A DNA stretch of 64,000 nucleotides, taken from contig NZ_FNSR01000001.1 in NCBI RefSeq assembly GCF_900104845.1, positions 3,596,001 to 3,660,000 of the forward strand. The letters run 5' to 3'. The notes beneath the pieces are model-generated. The model saw only the letters and a program-made list of their open reading frames with translations. It ran no database searches and was not told the DNA's origin. Each line of letters opens with the position of its first letter. Within the stretch, counting starts at the first letter, position 1. The stretch is from Paraburkholderia caballeronis. GTDB taxonomy: Bacteria; Pseudomonadota; Gammaproteobacteria; Burkholderiales; Burkholderiaceae. A program made the position numbers and the translations under genes. Shown piece after piece: positions 18,308-27,528 of this stretch.

Positions 18308-18324
18308 AAGTCAAGACTTGACTT
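18308..18324. repeat. Perfect 17-bp palindrome AAGTCAAG-A-CTTGACTT
   Basis: Two exact 8-bp arms around one base, directly abutting a DnaA-box-like TTATTCACA at 18323-18331. Function unknown; could be a dimeric regulator site. Confidence 0.7.
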
Positions 18325-18487
18325 ATTCACATGAAAGCGCATCGACCCTTTCTTCACAGGGTTGGCCCGCTCGCCGACGCGCCCATCAGCAACCCATTGA
18401 TTCCAAAGAAATTATGAAATTGCCGAGTTCGTGGGCAAATTAACGGGGCGTCCATGCGGCGGGCATTTGCGGCCTGCGACAAGACCT

Positions 18488-18522
18488 TTTCCACAAAGTT
18501 ACCCACAGCTCCTGTGGGTAAC
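18488..18522. repeat. DnaA-box-like cluster including an 11-bp hairpin
   Basis: TTTTCCACA (18488-18496) fits TTWTNCACA. It is followed by GTTACCCACAG, loop CTC, and CTGTGGGTAAC (18498-18522), whose two arms each contain TTACCCACA, one base off the DnaA consensus TTATCCACA. Whether DnaA binds is untested. Confidence 0.55.
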
Positions 18523-18624
18523 CCGAAAAGCTGAACGAAATCGGGGAATTAGCGCGACAAGCTGCGAAGGAACTTTCACTGAAAAATACGATCACGTTCG
18601 CATTCTTCCGCGCCGCCGCCGTCG

Positions 18625-19236
18625 TTAGAAAAGTTTGAACGACCCGAAAAACTGATCCACCTGCTCCGGCGGCGGCTCCCGGTCGGCAACGATCGCGACC
18701 TGATAGGCGCGCGCGCCCTTCGCGACGAGCCGGACGTGGATCGTCCGCATCTGCCGCTGCGCGCCCGCCGCGCCGGTCATCCGCATCTCGACGCCTTGCA
18801 CCGCGCCGCCGGATGTCAGCGGCACGTCGACCTCGTGCGCATCGGGTTGCACGCCGACGTTGCGCGCGAGCCCCGCGCGCAGGAACGCGAGCGCCTTCTG
18901 CTGCGTGTCGGCCCGCGCGTCCGGCAGGTCGACCGTGCCGACCACGAACACCGCGTCGCCGGCCTCCGCCGTCTGCATCCGCATGCGCACGACCGTGCCG
19001 CCGATGTCGATGCTGCGCTCGTCGGCGCCGGGCTTCGCCGGCAGGTCGACCACATAACCGCTGGCGCTGTTCGTCACCACGCGCCAGTCGTAGGTCGGTG
19101 AACAGGCGGCAAACGCGGCGGCAAGCGCCAGCGTACCGGCCGCGACGCCGAACGCGCGAACGCCGGCTCGCCGCGCGCCATCGAACGCGCGGCGCAACAC
19201 GAAAAACCGGGACAACCCGCGAAAGAGAATCGGCAT
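18625..19236 (-). CDS. Hypothetical lipoprotein
   Basis: 203 residues from ATG 19236; a GTG at 19245 is also possible. An arginine-rich start and a hydrophobic stretch (VAAGTLALAAAFAAC) end in a lipobox-like FAAC, pointing to a lipid-anchored periplasmic protein. The mature part is mostly predicted beta, with paired ...ADREPPPEQVDQFFGSFKLF at the C-terminus, a form seen in proteins that describe a stress or quality score over a substrate peptide, but I recognise no named family. Divergent from the TlpA-like gene. Confidence 0.7.
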   Translation of the reverse strand: MPILFRGLSRFFVLRRAFDGARRAGVRAFGVAAGTLALAAAFAACSPTYDWRVVTNSASGYVVDLPAKPGADERSIDIGGTVVRMRMQTAEAGDAVFVVGTVDLPDARADTQQKALAFLRAGLARNVGVQPDAHEVDVPLTSGGAVQGVEMRMTGAAGAQRQMRTIHVRLVAKGARAYQVAIVADREPPPEQVDQFFGSFKLF

Positions 19237-19336
19237 CCTGCGCACGAGTAACGGCGATGAAAGGGAAAATCTGCATTATCCATCCCGGTCTGCCCGCGCG
19301 CCGAGGCAGCCGAAGCAGAGCCGCCAGTTTCGGCGC

Positions 19337-19342
19337 TACAAT
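19337..19342 (+). promoter_or_regulatory. Candidate -10 (GCTACAATA type) of the TlpA-like gene
   Basis: TACAAT in GCGCTACAATAGCC, 45 bp before the start codon. No good -35. Confidence 0.4.
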
Positions 19343-19386
19343 AGCCGCGCTGCGTTTGTGCGCCAGCCGGCGCCCGAGGCCCCACG

Positions 19387-19917
19387 ATGACCGCTACCCA
19401 GACTCCCCCGAACCCGCGCCGCCTGAGCGCGATCCACCGCATCGCGATCGCGGTGATCATCGCCGCGATCGCCGGCGTCGGTTTCTTCGCGTTCCGCGGA
19501 CAGCAGCGCGTGCCGGACGCAACGTTCACGCTGCTGTCGGGCCAGAAGATCTCGACGTCCGACCTGAAGGGCAAGGTTTATCTGGTGAACTTCTGGGCGA
19601 CGAGCTGCACGACCTGCATGCACGAGATGCCGCAGATGGTCCAGACCTACAACAAGTTCAAAGGCGACGGGCTGGAGTTCGTCGCGGTCGCGATGAACTA
19701 CGACGCGCCGATGTACGTGGCCAACTACGCGCAGACGCGTCAACTGCCGTTCAAGGTCGCGATGGACGACGGCTCCGCCGCGCAGAAATTCGGCAACGTG
19801 CAACTGACGCCGACCACATTCGTCGTCGATCGCAACGGCAAGATCCTGAAGCGCTACGTCGGCGAGCCGCAGTTCGCGGAACTCGACCAGTTGCTGAAGA
19901 AGGCGCTGAACACCTGA
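19387..19917 (+). CDS. TlpA/ResA-type membrane-anchored thioredoxin
   Basis: 176 residues. A single N-terminal membrane helix (about 19-36) and a periplasmic thioredoxin fold (about 45-175) with the active site WATSCTTC (Cys74/Cys77) and the cis-proline in LTPTTFVVD. Such proteins reduce disulfides outside the membrane, often for cytochrome c maturation or copper-site assembly. No cytochrome genes are adjacent, so the substrate is unknown. A strong terminator follows. Confidence 0.9.
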   Translation: MTATQTPPNPRRLSAIHRIAIAVIIAAIAGVGFFAFRGQQRVPDATFTLLSGQKISTSDLKGKVYLVNFWATSCTTCMHEMPQMVQTYNKFKGDGLEFVAVAMNYDAPMYVANYAQTRQLPFKVAMDDGSAAQKFGNVQLTPTTFVVDRNGKILKRYVGEPQFAELDQLLKKALNT

Positions 19918-19952
19918 TTCCCGCATACAGCGACGTCCACATGGGCGGATAG

Positions 19953-19990
19953 AAAAACGGCGGCGGTTCGAATGAACCGCCGCCGTTTTT
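19953..19990. terminator. Bidirectional intrinsic terminator
   Basis: A 13-bp stem (ACGGCGGCGGTTC and complement) with a GAAT loop, A-run before and TTTTTGTTTT after. It ends the TlpA-like gene (+) and can end dctD (-), whose stop is 43 bp away. Confidence 0.9.
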
Positions 19991-20032
19991 GTTTTCACCC
20001 GCAGCACGGTGGCGCTGCGGTCGGGCCGCACG

Positions 20033-21403
20033 TCACACTCCGCGCTCGCCATCCCCGCGCACCACCAGCCCATAACGCCGGATCTTCTCGTACAGCGTCG
20101 CTTTCGCCAGCTGAAGCCGGTCCGCCGCCAGCGCGACCGCGCCGCCCGCGTCCTGCAACGCATCGGCGATCAGCGCGCGCTCGAACTGCTCGACGCGCTC
20201 GCGCAGCGAACGCTGCGCGTCGCCGTCACCGCCGCTGCCTGCCGGCGCGCCGGGCGCGTCGTCCGGAATGCCGAGCACATAGCGGTCGGCCGCGTTGCGC
20301 AGTTCGCGCACATTGCCCGGCCAGTCGCGCTGCGCGAGGCTCATCCGCTCGCGCTCGGTCAACAGCGGCGCCGGTCGCTGATAGCGCACCGCCGCGTCGA
20401 GCAGGAAATGCTCAAACAGCGGCACGATGTCCTCGCGCCGCTCCGCGAGCGACGGCAGCGTGATCGTCACGACGTTGAGCCGGTACAGCAGGTCGCTCCG
20501 GAACGTGCCCGCCGCGACGTGATCGCTCATGTCGCCCTTCGCCGCCGCGACCACGCGGCAATCGACGCGCACCGGCTGGTTCGACCCCAGCCGCTCCAGC
20601 ACGCCCTCCTGCAAAACGCGCAGCAGCTTCACCTGCAGCGCGAGCGGCATGCTCTCGATCTCGTCGAGAAACAGCGTGCCGCCCGACGCGTGCTCCAGCC
20701 GGCCGATCCGCCGCTTCGCCGCGCCGGTGAACGCGCCCGGCTCGTAGCCGAACATCTCCGATTCGAACATCTGCTCCGGCAGCGCGCCGCAGTTCACCGC
20801 GACAAACGGCTTGTCCCGCCGCGGCGACAGCTCGTGCAGGCTGCGCGCGACCAGTTCCTTGCCGGCGCCCGTATCGCCGTTGATCAGCACGGACGCGTCG
20901 GTCGGCGCGATGTTCGCGATCAGCCGCCGGATCTGCTCGATCGCCGGACTGCGGCCGATGATCCGCGGCGCGACCGGATTCTGCCCGGCCAGCTCGCGCC
21001 GCAGCGCGAGGTTTTCCAGCACCAGCGTGCGCCGCTCCAGCGCGCGCCGCACGGTCTCGGTCAGCCGTTCGGTCGCGAACGGCTTCTCGATGAAGTCGTA
21101 CGCGCCGTCGCGCATCGCCTGCACCGCCATCGAGATGTCGCCGTGTCCGGTCACGAGGATCACCGGCACGTCCGGCGCATGCTCGCGGCACTGCGCGAGC
21201 AGGTCGAGACCGCTCGCGCCCGGCAGCCGGATGTCGCTGACGATCACGCCCGCGAACTCCGCGCCGATCGCCGGCTGCGCCGCCTCGGCCGACGCGAAGC
21301 CGGTCGCGTGAAAGCCCGCGAGTTGCAGACTTTGCACGCCCGCGCGACGCACCAGTTCGTCATCCTCGACGTACAGCACCTCTGAGCCTTTCTGATTCAC
21401 CAT
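20033..21403 (-). CDS. dctD: Sigma-54-dependent response regulator DctD
   Basis: 456 residues, NtrC-type layout: receiver domain with phospho-acceptor Asp57 (VSDIRLPG), AAA+ domain with Walker A GDTGAGKE, the sigma-54 contact loop GAFTGA intact, Walker [11 protein letters not shown], and a C-terminal Fis-type helix-turn-helix ([23 protein letters not shown]). Expected to activate dctA on C4-dicarboxylate sensing by DctB. It follows dctB by 19 bp on the same strand. Confidence 0.93.
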   Translation of the reverse strand: MVNQKGSEVLYVEDDELVRRAGVQSLQLAGFHATGFASAEAAQPAIGAEFAGVIVSDIRLPGASGLDLLAQCREHAPDVPVILVTGHGDISMAVQAMRDGAYDFIEKPFATERLTETVRRALERRTLVLENLALRRELAGQNPVAPRIIGRSPAIEQIRRLIANIAPTDASVLINGDTGAGKELVARSLHELSPRRDKPFVAVNCGALPEQMFESEMFGYEPGAFTGAAKRRIGRLEHASGGTLFLDEIESMPLALQVKLLRVLQEGVLERLGSNQPVRVDCRVVAAAKGDMSDHVAAGTFRSDLLYRLNVVTITLPSLAERREDIVPLFEHFLLDAAVRYQRPAPLLTERERMSLAQRDWPGNVRELRNAADRYVLGIPDDAPGAPAGSGGDGDAQRSLRERVEQFERALIADALQDAGGAVALAADRLQLAKATLYEKIRRYGLVVRGDGERGV

Positions 21404-21422
21404 GGTCGTTCGCGATCCTGAT

Positions 21423-23306
21423 TCATGCGTCGGCCGCGGACGTCCGCGGCACGACGACCTGCACGCGCCGCAGCGTCAGCACGAAACACGCGCCGCCGCC
21501 AGGCTCGTTGCGCGCGGCGAGCGAGCCGCCGCAGTCGCGCGCGATCGACGACGAAATCGCGAGCCCCAGCCCGAGTCCCTGGCCGACTTCCTTCGTCGTG
21601 AAGAACGGCTCGAAGAGACGCGGCAGCACGTCGTCCGGAATGCCGGGGCCGTTGTCGCGCACGCTGATCGCGAGCGTCGCGTCGCCCGCCTCGACGTCGA
21701 TCGACAGGGCCGGCGAAGGCACCGCCGCGATCGCGTCGAGCGCATTGCCGATCACGTTGATCAGCACCTGTTCGAGCCGCAGGTCGTCGCACTGCGCGAC
21801 CAGTTCCGGATAGTCGAGATGCGGGTCGAACGGCGTGCGCGACGGCGGCTCGACGCTGCCGTTGACGAGCGCCAGTTCGACCCGCACGCCGTCGAGCCGC
21901 TTGCCGAGCAGCCCGAGCGTGTTGCGCAGCGCGCGGCCGATCAGCGCGCGCGCGTTCTTCGGCCGCGCGCGTCCGACGAACAGCTTCAACTGGTTCGTGA
22001 TCTTGCCCATCCGCTCGGTCAGCGAGCCGATCGCTTCGAGGTTCTCGCGCGCCGCGTCGTGCTCGCCGCGGTCGAGCAGCACGCGCGTGTTGTCGGAGAA
22101 ACTGCGCAGCGCGGCGAGCGGCTGGTTCAGCTCGTGCGTGATGCCGGCCGCCATCTGGCCGAGCGCCGCGAGCTTGCTCGCCTGGATCAGTTCGTCGTGG
22201 GCGGCGCGCAACTCCTGCTCCGCGCGGGTGCGCTCCGCGACCTCGCGATGCAGTTGTTCGTTCGCCTGCGACAGATCCGCGGTGCGCTCCGCGACGCGCT
22301 CGTTCAGCAGCCCATACGCCTTCTGCAGCATCTCGCGGCTGCGCATCACCTCGCGCACGCGCGCGCGCCGCATCCGCCAGTAGAAACCGAGCAGGCACAG
22401 CGACAGATACGCGAACGCGGTCATGATCGCGGCGCTGCGCGCGTCGTCGTCGACCGGCGCGACCGGCGACATCGTGACCAGTTGCCAGTCCGGCTCGCCG
22501 ATCGAGCGGCGCGTCTCGATGAAACGCGGCGCGCCGATCCCGGTGCCGACGCGCACGATATCCGCGCCGTCCGCCAGCACGCTTTCGACGCTGAGCGGCA
22601 GCGGCGCGAGGTCCTGCCGCGCGTACTGCTGCGTCTGCTCGATCGAGTCGGCGATCGTGCCGGTCAGCGGCCGCACGGTGTGGTACTTCCACGAAGGCAC
22701 CGACGACAGGAAGATCACGCCGTGATCGTCGGTGACGAAAAGCGGCTCGGTCGCATCCGAGCCCGGAAACCATTCGAGATTGAGCTTCACGACCGCGACG
22801 CCGACGATCCGCTCGTCGAGCCGCACCGGCTGCGAAATGTAGTAACCCGGATCGTGCGAGATCGTGCCGATCCCGAAGAAGCGACCGACGCCGCCGCCGA
22901 TCGCGTCGATGAAGTACGGCCGGAAGCGGTATTCGACGCCGATGAAACTGTCCGGCCCGCGCCAGTTGCTGGCCGCGACGCACAGCCCGTCCTCGCGGAT
23001 GATGTAGGTCGCGGTCGCGCGCGCGTGGTGGTTCACGTCTTCGAGGTAGCGGTTCGCCTGATCGACGAGATCCGGGTGCTGCTTCACCAGCACGTTCTGG
23101 ATGAGCGGATGCCGGCTGATCAGGTAAGGCAGCGACTCGTAGCGTTCGAGCGTGCTCTTGAGCGCCGCCGTCATCCGGTCGCCGCGCACGGCCGCGTTGC
23201 GGCGCAGCGTGTCGATGCCGGTGCGCCACGTGATGGTCCACGTCAGCGCGCAGACCGCGACGAGCCCGACGGCGAGCACGAAGATGATGAGCAGGCGGCG
23301 CGTCAC
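21423..23306 (-). CDS. dctB: C4-dicarboxylate sensor histidine kinase DctB
   Basis: 627 residues. N-terminal membrane helix (about 5-25), large periplasmic double-PAS sensor region (about 40-290, including DSFIGVEYRFRPYF and PGYYISQPV), second membrane helix, a coiled coil (RVAERTADLSQANEQLHREVAERT), the H box GITHELNQPLAALRSF, and an ATPase domain with VRDNGPGIP and GLGLGLAISSSI. The sensor region and its pairing with DctD and DctA identify it. Lies between dctA and dctD. Confidence 0.93.
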   Translation of the reverse strand: MTRRLLIIFVLAVGLVAVCALTWTITWRTGIDTLRRNAAVRGDRMTAALKSTLERYESLPYLISRHPLIQNVLVKQHPDLVDQANRYLEDVNHHARATATYIIREDGLCVAASNWRGPDSFIGVEYRFRPYFIDAIGGGVGRFFGIGTISHDPGYYISQPVRLDERIVGVAVVKLNLEWFPGSDATEPLFVTDDHGVIFLSSVPSWKYHTVRPLTGTIADSIEQTQQYARQDLAPLPLSVESVLADGADIVRVGTGIGAPRFIETRRSIGEPDWQLVTMSPVAPVDDDARSAAIMTAFAYLSLCLLGFYWRMRRARVREVMRSREMLQKAYGLLNERVAERTADLSQANEQLHREVAERTRAEQELRAAHDELIQASKLAALGQMAAGITHELNQPLAALRSFSDNTRVLLDRGEHDAARENLEAIGSLTERMGKITNQLKLFVGRARPKNARALIGRALRNTLGLLGKRLDGVRVELALVNGSVEPPSRTPFDPHLDYPELVAQCDDLRLEQVLINVIGNALDAIAAVPSPALSIDVEAGDATLAISVRDNGPGIPDDVLPRLFEPFFTTKEVGQGLGLGLAISSSIARDCGGSLAARNEPGGGACFVLTLRRVQVVVPRTSAADA

Positions 23307-23400
23307 GGCGGCGGTTCCAGACGATCTGACGAGGGGTTATTGTGTCATACCGGCGACGGCGGCCGCCCGCTCCCGCGCCGCGCGCCGCCGGTCGCCAGGG

Positions 23401-24681
23401 TTACGCGCCCGCGCCTTCCTTCACGTCGACGCCGCCCTTCAGCGCCGACTCCAGCTTCGAGCGGTCGAGTTCCTTCTCCCACGCGGACACGACGACCGTC
23501 GCGACGCCATTGCCGACGATGTTCGTCAGCGCGCGGCATTCGCTCATGAAGCGGTCGATACCGAGGATCAGCACCATGCCCGACAGCGGAATCGTCGGCA
23601 CGACCGCGAGCGTCGCCGCGAGCGTGATGAAGCCCGCGCCGGTCACGCCGCTCGCGCCCTTCGACGTCAGCATCGTGACCGCGAGCAGCGTCAACTGCTG
23701 CGTCAGCGTCAGGTCGGTGTTGGTCGCCTGCGCGATGAACAGCACCGCCATCGTCATGTAGATGTTCGTGCCGTCGAGGTTGAACGAATAGCCGGTCGGC
23801 ACGACGAGGCCGACGACCGAGCGCGAGCAGCCGAGCTTTTCGAGCTTCTGCATCAGTTGCGGCAGCGCGGCTTCGGACGAACTCGTGCCGAGCACGATCA
23901 GCATCTCTTCCTTGATGTAGCCGACGAAGCGGAAGATGTTGAAGCCGACGAAGCGCGCGATCGTGCCGAGCACGATCACGACGAACAGGAACGCGGTCAG
24001 ATAGAACGTGCCGATCAGCTTCAGCAGCGGCACCAGCGAGCCGACGCCGTACTTGCCGATCGTGAACGCCATCGCGCCGAACGCGCCGAGCGGCGCGAGC
24101 TTCGTGATGATCTTCACGATTCCGAACAGCACGCCGGACACGCCTTCGATGAAGTCGGTGACGACGCGGCCGCGTTCGCCGAGCGTCGCGAGCACCGAGC
24201 CGAACAGCAGCGCGACGAGCAGGATCTGCAGGATTTCGCCCTGCGCGAACGCCGACGAGATCGTGTCCGGGATGATGTGCATCAGGAACTCGACCGTGCT
24301 CTGGCCGTGCGCCTTCGCCGCATACGACGCGACGGCCTTGCCGTCGAGCGACGCGACGTCGACGTTGAAGCCGGCGCCCGGTCGCAGGATGTGCGTCGCG
24401 AACAGGCCGATCACGAGCGCGAACGTCGACACGATCTCGAAGTACAGCAGCGCCTTGCCGCCGACGCGCCCGACCTTCTTCATGTCCTGCATCCCGGCGA
24501 TGCCGGTGACGACGGTACAGAAGATGATCGGCCCGATCACCATCTTGATGAGCTTGATGAAGCCGTCGCCGAGCGGCTTCATGTCGATTGCGAGTGCCGG
24601 CGAGTAGTGGCCGAGGAGGACGCCGACGACGATCGCCACGATCACCTGGACGTACAGCACTTTGTGGATAGGTTTCTTCAC
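23401..24681 (-). CDS. dctA: C4-dicarboxylate transporter DctA
   Basis: 426 residues. Sodium/proton:dicarboxylate symporter (DAACS family) starting [20 protein letters not shown]; conserved [11 protein letters not shown], the NLDGTNIYM membrane motif and the [11 protein letters not shown] hairpin are intact. Imports succinate, fumarate and malate. The start is the GTG at 24681 with AGGAAA six bases upstream; a longer in-frame extension has no homology. First gene of dctA-dctB-dctD; a sigma-54 promoter lies about 190 bp upstream. Confidence 0.96.
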   Translation of the reverse strand: MKKPIHKVLYVQVIVAIVVGVLLGHYSPALAIDMKPLGDGFIKLIKMVIGPIIFCTVVTGIAGMQDMKKVGRVGGKALLYFEIVSTFALVIGLFATHILRPGAGFNVDVASLDGKAVASYAAKAHGQSTVEFLMHIIPDTISSAFAQGEILQILLVALLFGSVLATLGERGRVVTDFIEGVSGVLFGIVKIITKLAPLGAFGAMAFTIGKYGVGSLVPLLKLIGTFYLTAFLFVVIVLGTIARFVGFNIFRFVGYIKEEMLIVLGTSSSEAALPQLMQKLEKLGCSRSVVGLVVPTGYSFNLDGTNIYMTMAVLFIAQATNTDLTLTQQLTLLAVTMLTSKGASGVTGAGFITLAATLAVVPTIPLSGMVLILGIDRFMSECRALTNIVGNGVATVVVSAWEKELDRSKLESALKGGVDVKEGAGA

Positions 24682-24870
24682 GGTCTTTCCTGCGTGTGAA
24701 AGTGAGCCAGTGGCCGGCAACGGGCGCGCGGCCGACGCACGGTCGGGCCAGCGCGCGCCTGCGGCGCCGGCCGCAAGTGCGAGGGAATCAGCAGTACCAG
24801 GGAGAGAATTCGGGCATCGGCTGTCTCCTTGCTTTAGTTGTCCGGCCATGGCTGGCCGTGCGCGTAAAAG

Positions 24871-24885
24871 GCAAGGTTGATGCCA
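24871..24885 (-). promoter_or_regulatory. Sigma-54 promoter of dctA-dctB-dctD
   Basis: Minus strand TGGCAT, five bases, TTGC: -24/-12 elements with one mismatch to TGGCAC-N5-TTGC. Since DctD is a sigma-54 activator, this is its expected target. The 461-bp gap 24682-25142 holds this promoter, candidate enhancer repeats and the lipA terminator, and no gene. Confidence 0.75.
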
Positions 24886-24948
24886 GCCGAATAGATCGGC
24901 TTAGCCGTTGATCGGTAAGGAGTTTTTATCTCTGAATCATGGCGGCGG

Positions 24949-24962
24949 TCCGGATTTCCGGA
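24949..24962. promoter_or_regulatory. Inverted repeat upstream of the dctA promoter (candidate DctD site)
   Basis: TCCGGA-TT-TCCGGA, about 65 bp upstream of the -24 element. A related imperfect copy (GGAATCC-CGGATTT) follows near 24982-24996. Spacing fits a sigma-54 enhancer; the binding protein is inferred. Confidence 0.45.
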
Positions 24963-25079
24963 ATCGCCGCCGGATCGCGTCTGGAATCCCGGATTTAAGG
25001 ATCGGATGGCGAGGCTGTGATGCTGCGAAGCGCCGCGCGGCGGTGTCGCGTGCCTGACGGCAGGGGGGTTGGGCAGGCA

Positions 25080-25108
25080 AATAAAAAGGCCCGCGGTGAG
25101 CGGGCCTT
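25080..25108 (-). terminator. Intrinsic terminator of lipA
   Basis: AAGGCCCGC (25086-25094), loop GGTGA, GCGGGCCTT (25100-25108). On the minus strand the stem is followed by a run of T with one A. It lies 35 bp past the lipA stop. Confidence 0.85.
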
Positions 25109-25142
25109 CGTTCCTGCAGCGGAGCAGGTATAGCGAGCGCGC

Positions 25143-26147
25143 TCAGACCACGCCCGCGCCGTGCGCCTGCAAATCGGCGTGATAGCTCGAACGCACCATC
25201 GCGCCGACGGCCGCGTGCGTGAAGCCCATCTTGTACGCCTCTTCCTCGTACATCCTGAACGTGTCCGGATGCACGTACGCGCGCACCGGCAGGTGGTGCT
25301 CGGACGGCTGCAGGTACTGGCCGATCGTCAGCATGTCGACGTCGTGCGCGCGCAGGTCGCGCATCACCTGAAGAATCTCTTCCTCGGTTTCGCCGAGACC
25401 GACCATCAGGCCGGACTTCGTCGCGACGTCCGGATGCTGCGCCTTGAAGTCCTTCAGCAGCTTCAGCGAGTGCGCGTAGTCCGAGCCGGGGCGCGCTTCC
25501 TTGTAGAGACGCGGCACGGTTTCGAGATTGTGGTTCATCACGTCGGGCGGCGCGGCGTTCAGGATGCCGATCGCGCGGTCCAGACGGCCGCGGAAGTCCG
25601 GCGTCAGGATTTCGATGCGCGTTTCCGGCGACAGCTCGCGCACCTGGCGGATGCACTCGACGAAGTGGCCCGCGCCGCCATCACGCAGATCGTCGCGGTC
25701 GACGCTCGTGATCACCACGTACTTCAGCTTCAGCGCGGCGATCGTGCGCGCGAGGTTGCCCGGCTCTTCCGGATCGAGCGGATCGGGGCGGCCGTGGCCG
25801 ACGTCGCAGAACGGGCAGCGGCGCGTGCACTTGTCGCCCATGATCATGAACGTTGCGGTGCCCTTGCCGAAGCATTCGCCAATGTTCGGGCAGCTCGCTT
25901 CCTCGCACACCGTATGCAGGTTGTGCTCGCGCAGGATGTTCTTGATCTCGTAGAAACGCGAACTGCCGGTGGCCGCCTTCACGCGGATCCACTCGGGCTT
26001 CTTCAGTTTCTCGATCGGGACGATCTTGATCGGGATGCGCGCCGTCTTGGCCTGCGCCTTCTGTTTCGCGGTGGCGTCGTACGGAACGGCGTCGGTGGCG
26101 GGAGTGCCGGCGAGATTCGCGGCGGGGTTCGCGGTTACGTCAGTCAT
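25143..26147 (-). CDS. lipA: Lipoyl synthase
   Basis: 334 residues. Radical SAM enzyme with the SAM-cluster motif CTRRCPFC (Cys107/111/114) and the auxiliary-cluster cysteines in [12 protein letters not shown] (81/86/92). Inserts two sulfurs into octanoyl chains on lipoyl domains. ATG 26147 is preferred over an upstream start whose extension is Arg/Pro-rich. It follows lipB by 13 bp on the same strand; the two catalyse consecutive steps. Confidence 0.97.
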   Translation of the reverse strand: MTDVTANPAANLAGTPATDAVPYDATAKQKAQAKTARIPIKIVPIEKLKKPEWIRVKAATGSSRFYEIKNILREHNLHTVCEEASCPNIGECFGKGTATFMIMGDKCTRRCPFCDVGHGRPDPLDPEEPGNLARTIAALKLKYVVITSVDRDDLRDGGAGHFVECIRQVRELSPETRIEILTPDFRGRLDRAIGILNAAPPDVMNHNLETVPRLYKEARPGSDYAHSLKLLKDFKAQHPDVATKSGLMVGLGETEEEILQVMRDLRAHDVDMLTIGQYLQPSEHHLPVRAYVHPDTFRMYEEEAYKMGFTHAAVGAMVRSSYHADLQAHGAGVV

Positions 26148-26160
26148 TCGTTCGATCCAG

Positions 26161-26997
26161 TCAGGCGGCCGATGCGGCGCTGGCCTGCGGTTGGTGCGGT
26201 TGCGCGAGCGTTGCCGCACGGGCGGCTTCGAGATTCGCGTCGAGATTGGCGATCAGGCGCGCGGCGAGCGTCGCGGCCACGTCGCGCCAGCCGGCGGCGA
26301 CGCCGAGCGTCGCCATGTCGACCGTTTCGAGCCCCGCGTAGCCGCACGGGTTGATCGCGAGAAACGGCTTCAGGTCCATCGCCACGTTCAGGCTCACGCC
26401 GTGATAGCTACAGCCATTGCGGATCTTCAGCCCGAGCGCCGCGACCTTCGCGCCCGCGTGGGCGGCGGGCGTTTCGCCTGCACCGCGCGACACGTAGATG
26501 CCGGGCGCGCCAGCCTTGCGCTCGCCGGCGAGATTATACGCTGCCAGCGTTTCGATCACGGCCTGCTCGATCAGCGTGACCAGTTCGCGGACCATCAGCC
26601 GGCGCCGCCGCAGGTCGAGCAGCAGATACGCGACGACCTGGCCGGGACCGTGATAGGTGATCTGTCCGCCGCGGTCGATCTGCACGAGCGGGATGCCGCT
26701 GTTCGCGACGAGCAGATGCTCGGGCTTGCCGGCCTGGCCGAGCGTGAACACCGGCGGATGCTCGACGAGCCACAGTTCGTCCGGCGTGTCGGCGGTGCGG
26801 GCGGCGGTGAATTCGCGCATCGCGTCGAAGCTCGCCTGGTACGCTTCGCTGCCGCGCCAGCGCACGACGACCGGCACGGATGCGGGCGCGACGGCAGGCG
26901 CTTCGGGAGACGGAACGGCCTGTGTGGCCGGCGACGCGGATCCCGGCGTGACGGGATCGGAAAGAATCGGCGGGGATGAAACCGGGGTGGCGCACAT
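26161..26997 (-). CDS. lipB: Octanoyltransferase LipB
   Basis: 278 residues, longer than the common 210-250. The core has [21 protein letters not shown], the lysine-containing [15 protein letters not shown] segment and the catalytic cysteine in [10 protein letters not shown]. Transfers octanoate from ACP to lipoyl domains. The first 45 or so residues are Pro/Ala/Ser-rich and unlike the family, so the real start may lie further in; no better-placed ATG is visible. Confidence 0.93.
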   Translation of the reverse strand: MCATPVSSPPILSDPVTPGSASPATQAVPSPEAPAVAPASVPVVVRWRGSEAYQASFDAMREFTAARTADTPDELWLVEHPPVFTLGQAGKPEHLLVANSGIPLVQIDRGGQITYHGPGQVVAYLLLDLRRRRLMVRELVTLIEQAVIETLAAYNLAGERKAGAPGIYVSRGAGETPAAHAGAKVAALGLKIRNGCSYHGVSLNVAMDLKPFLAINPCGYAGLETVDMATLGVAAGWRDVAATLAARLIANLDANLEAARAATLAQPHQPQASAASAA

Positions 26998-27104
26998 GAT
27001 TCCGCCAGTTTACCGAAATCGGACCGAAGCCGCCGGGCGCCGGACGCGCCGGCAACAGACCGCCGCCGGCGCCGATCCGGCGAAACGCCCTGCGCAGCGC
27101 GCCG

Positions 27105-27428
27105 TCACACCGTTCGCCAGCCGTCCCCGGCGTGAAGCCCGAAGCGCGCGGCGGCGCGCGCGAACCAGTCGAACGCGCGCTCGCCGGCGTGCGCCGGCAT
27201 CTCGAACGCGACCCGCGCCGCTTCGTGTTCCGTGCCGATCCACAACCGCTCGCCGCGCCTCAGCCGCAGCGTGTGGCCCGGTTCGAGCCAGTAATCGGCG
27301 ACGTCGTCGCTGCGCGTCACCCACACGAGCCCATCGCGCACGACCAGCCGCGTGCTGCGCGCGACGCGCACCGACGCGACGTCGCCGCCAGCTAGCTCGA
27401 ATGTGATATCCGAAGAAATTTCTCTCAT
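27105..27428 (-). CDS. DUF2917 family protein
   Basis: 107 residues from ATG 27428, which has AGGAG at good spacing; a start at 27455 is less likely. The body is a small cupin-like beta protein: RLVVRDGLVWVTRSDDVADYWLEPGHTLRLRRGERLWIG is the DUF2917 core. Function unknown; common in Burkholderiales and often divergent from a LysR regulator, as here (100 bp from the regulator start). Confidence 0.85.
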   Translation of the reverse strand: MREISSDITFELAGGDVASVRVARSTRLVVRDGLVWVTRSDDVADYWLEPGHTLRLRRGERLWIGTEHEAARVAFEMPAHAGERAFDWFARAAARFGLHAGDGWRTV

Positions 27429-27459
27429 TTCCGACTCCTGACTGCCTGCCACCAATGGC

Positions 27460-27465
27460 TACAAT
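27460..27465 (+). promoter_or_regulatory. Candidate -10 of the LysR-type regulator gene
   Basis: TACAAT in GGCTACAATCG, 64 bp before the regulator start and 22 bp before a T-N11-A box. No clear -35. Confidence 0.4.
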
Positions 27466-27481
27466 CGTAGGCGGAGCAAGG

Positions 27482-27498
27482 GATCGGACCAAACGATC
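27482..27498. promoter_or_regulatory. T-N11-A operator candidate for the LysR-type regulator
   Basis: GATCG, seven bases, CGATC, embedding a T-N11-A motif, the usual LysR-family half-symmetric site, in the divergent gap between the DUF2917 gene and the regulator. Likely autoregulation and control of the DUF2917 gene; inferred. Confidence 0.5.
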
Positions 27499-27528
27499 TA
27501 TTTTCACGGTCTTGTGAGAAAAATTACG

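Larger units (their letters stand above)
18254..18624. other. Convergent gap with palindromes and DnaA-box-like words
   Basis: 371 bp between two convergent genes, visibly less GC-rich than its surroundings. It contains a perfect 17-bp palindrome (18308-18324), an 11-bp hairpin with 3-nt loop (18498-18522) and four 9-mers close to TTWTNCACA (18323-18331, 18488-18496, 18499-18507, and 18513-18521 on the minus strand). No convincing gene or clean intrinsic terminator is present. Confidence 0.6.

Noticed and set aside
18254..18624. Replication origin.
   Set aside because: Four DnaA-like words and some AT-richness are not enough; no dnaA, parA, repA, gidA or AT-rich 13-mers are near, and the arrangement could be a titration or regulatory site.
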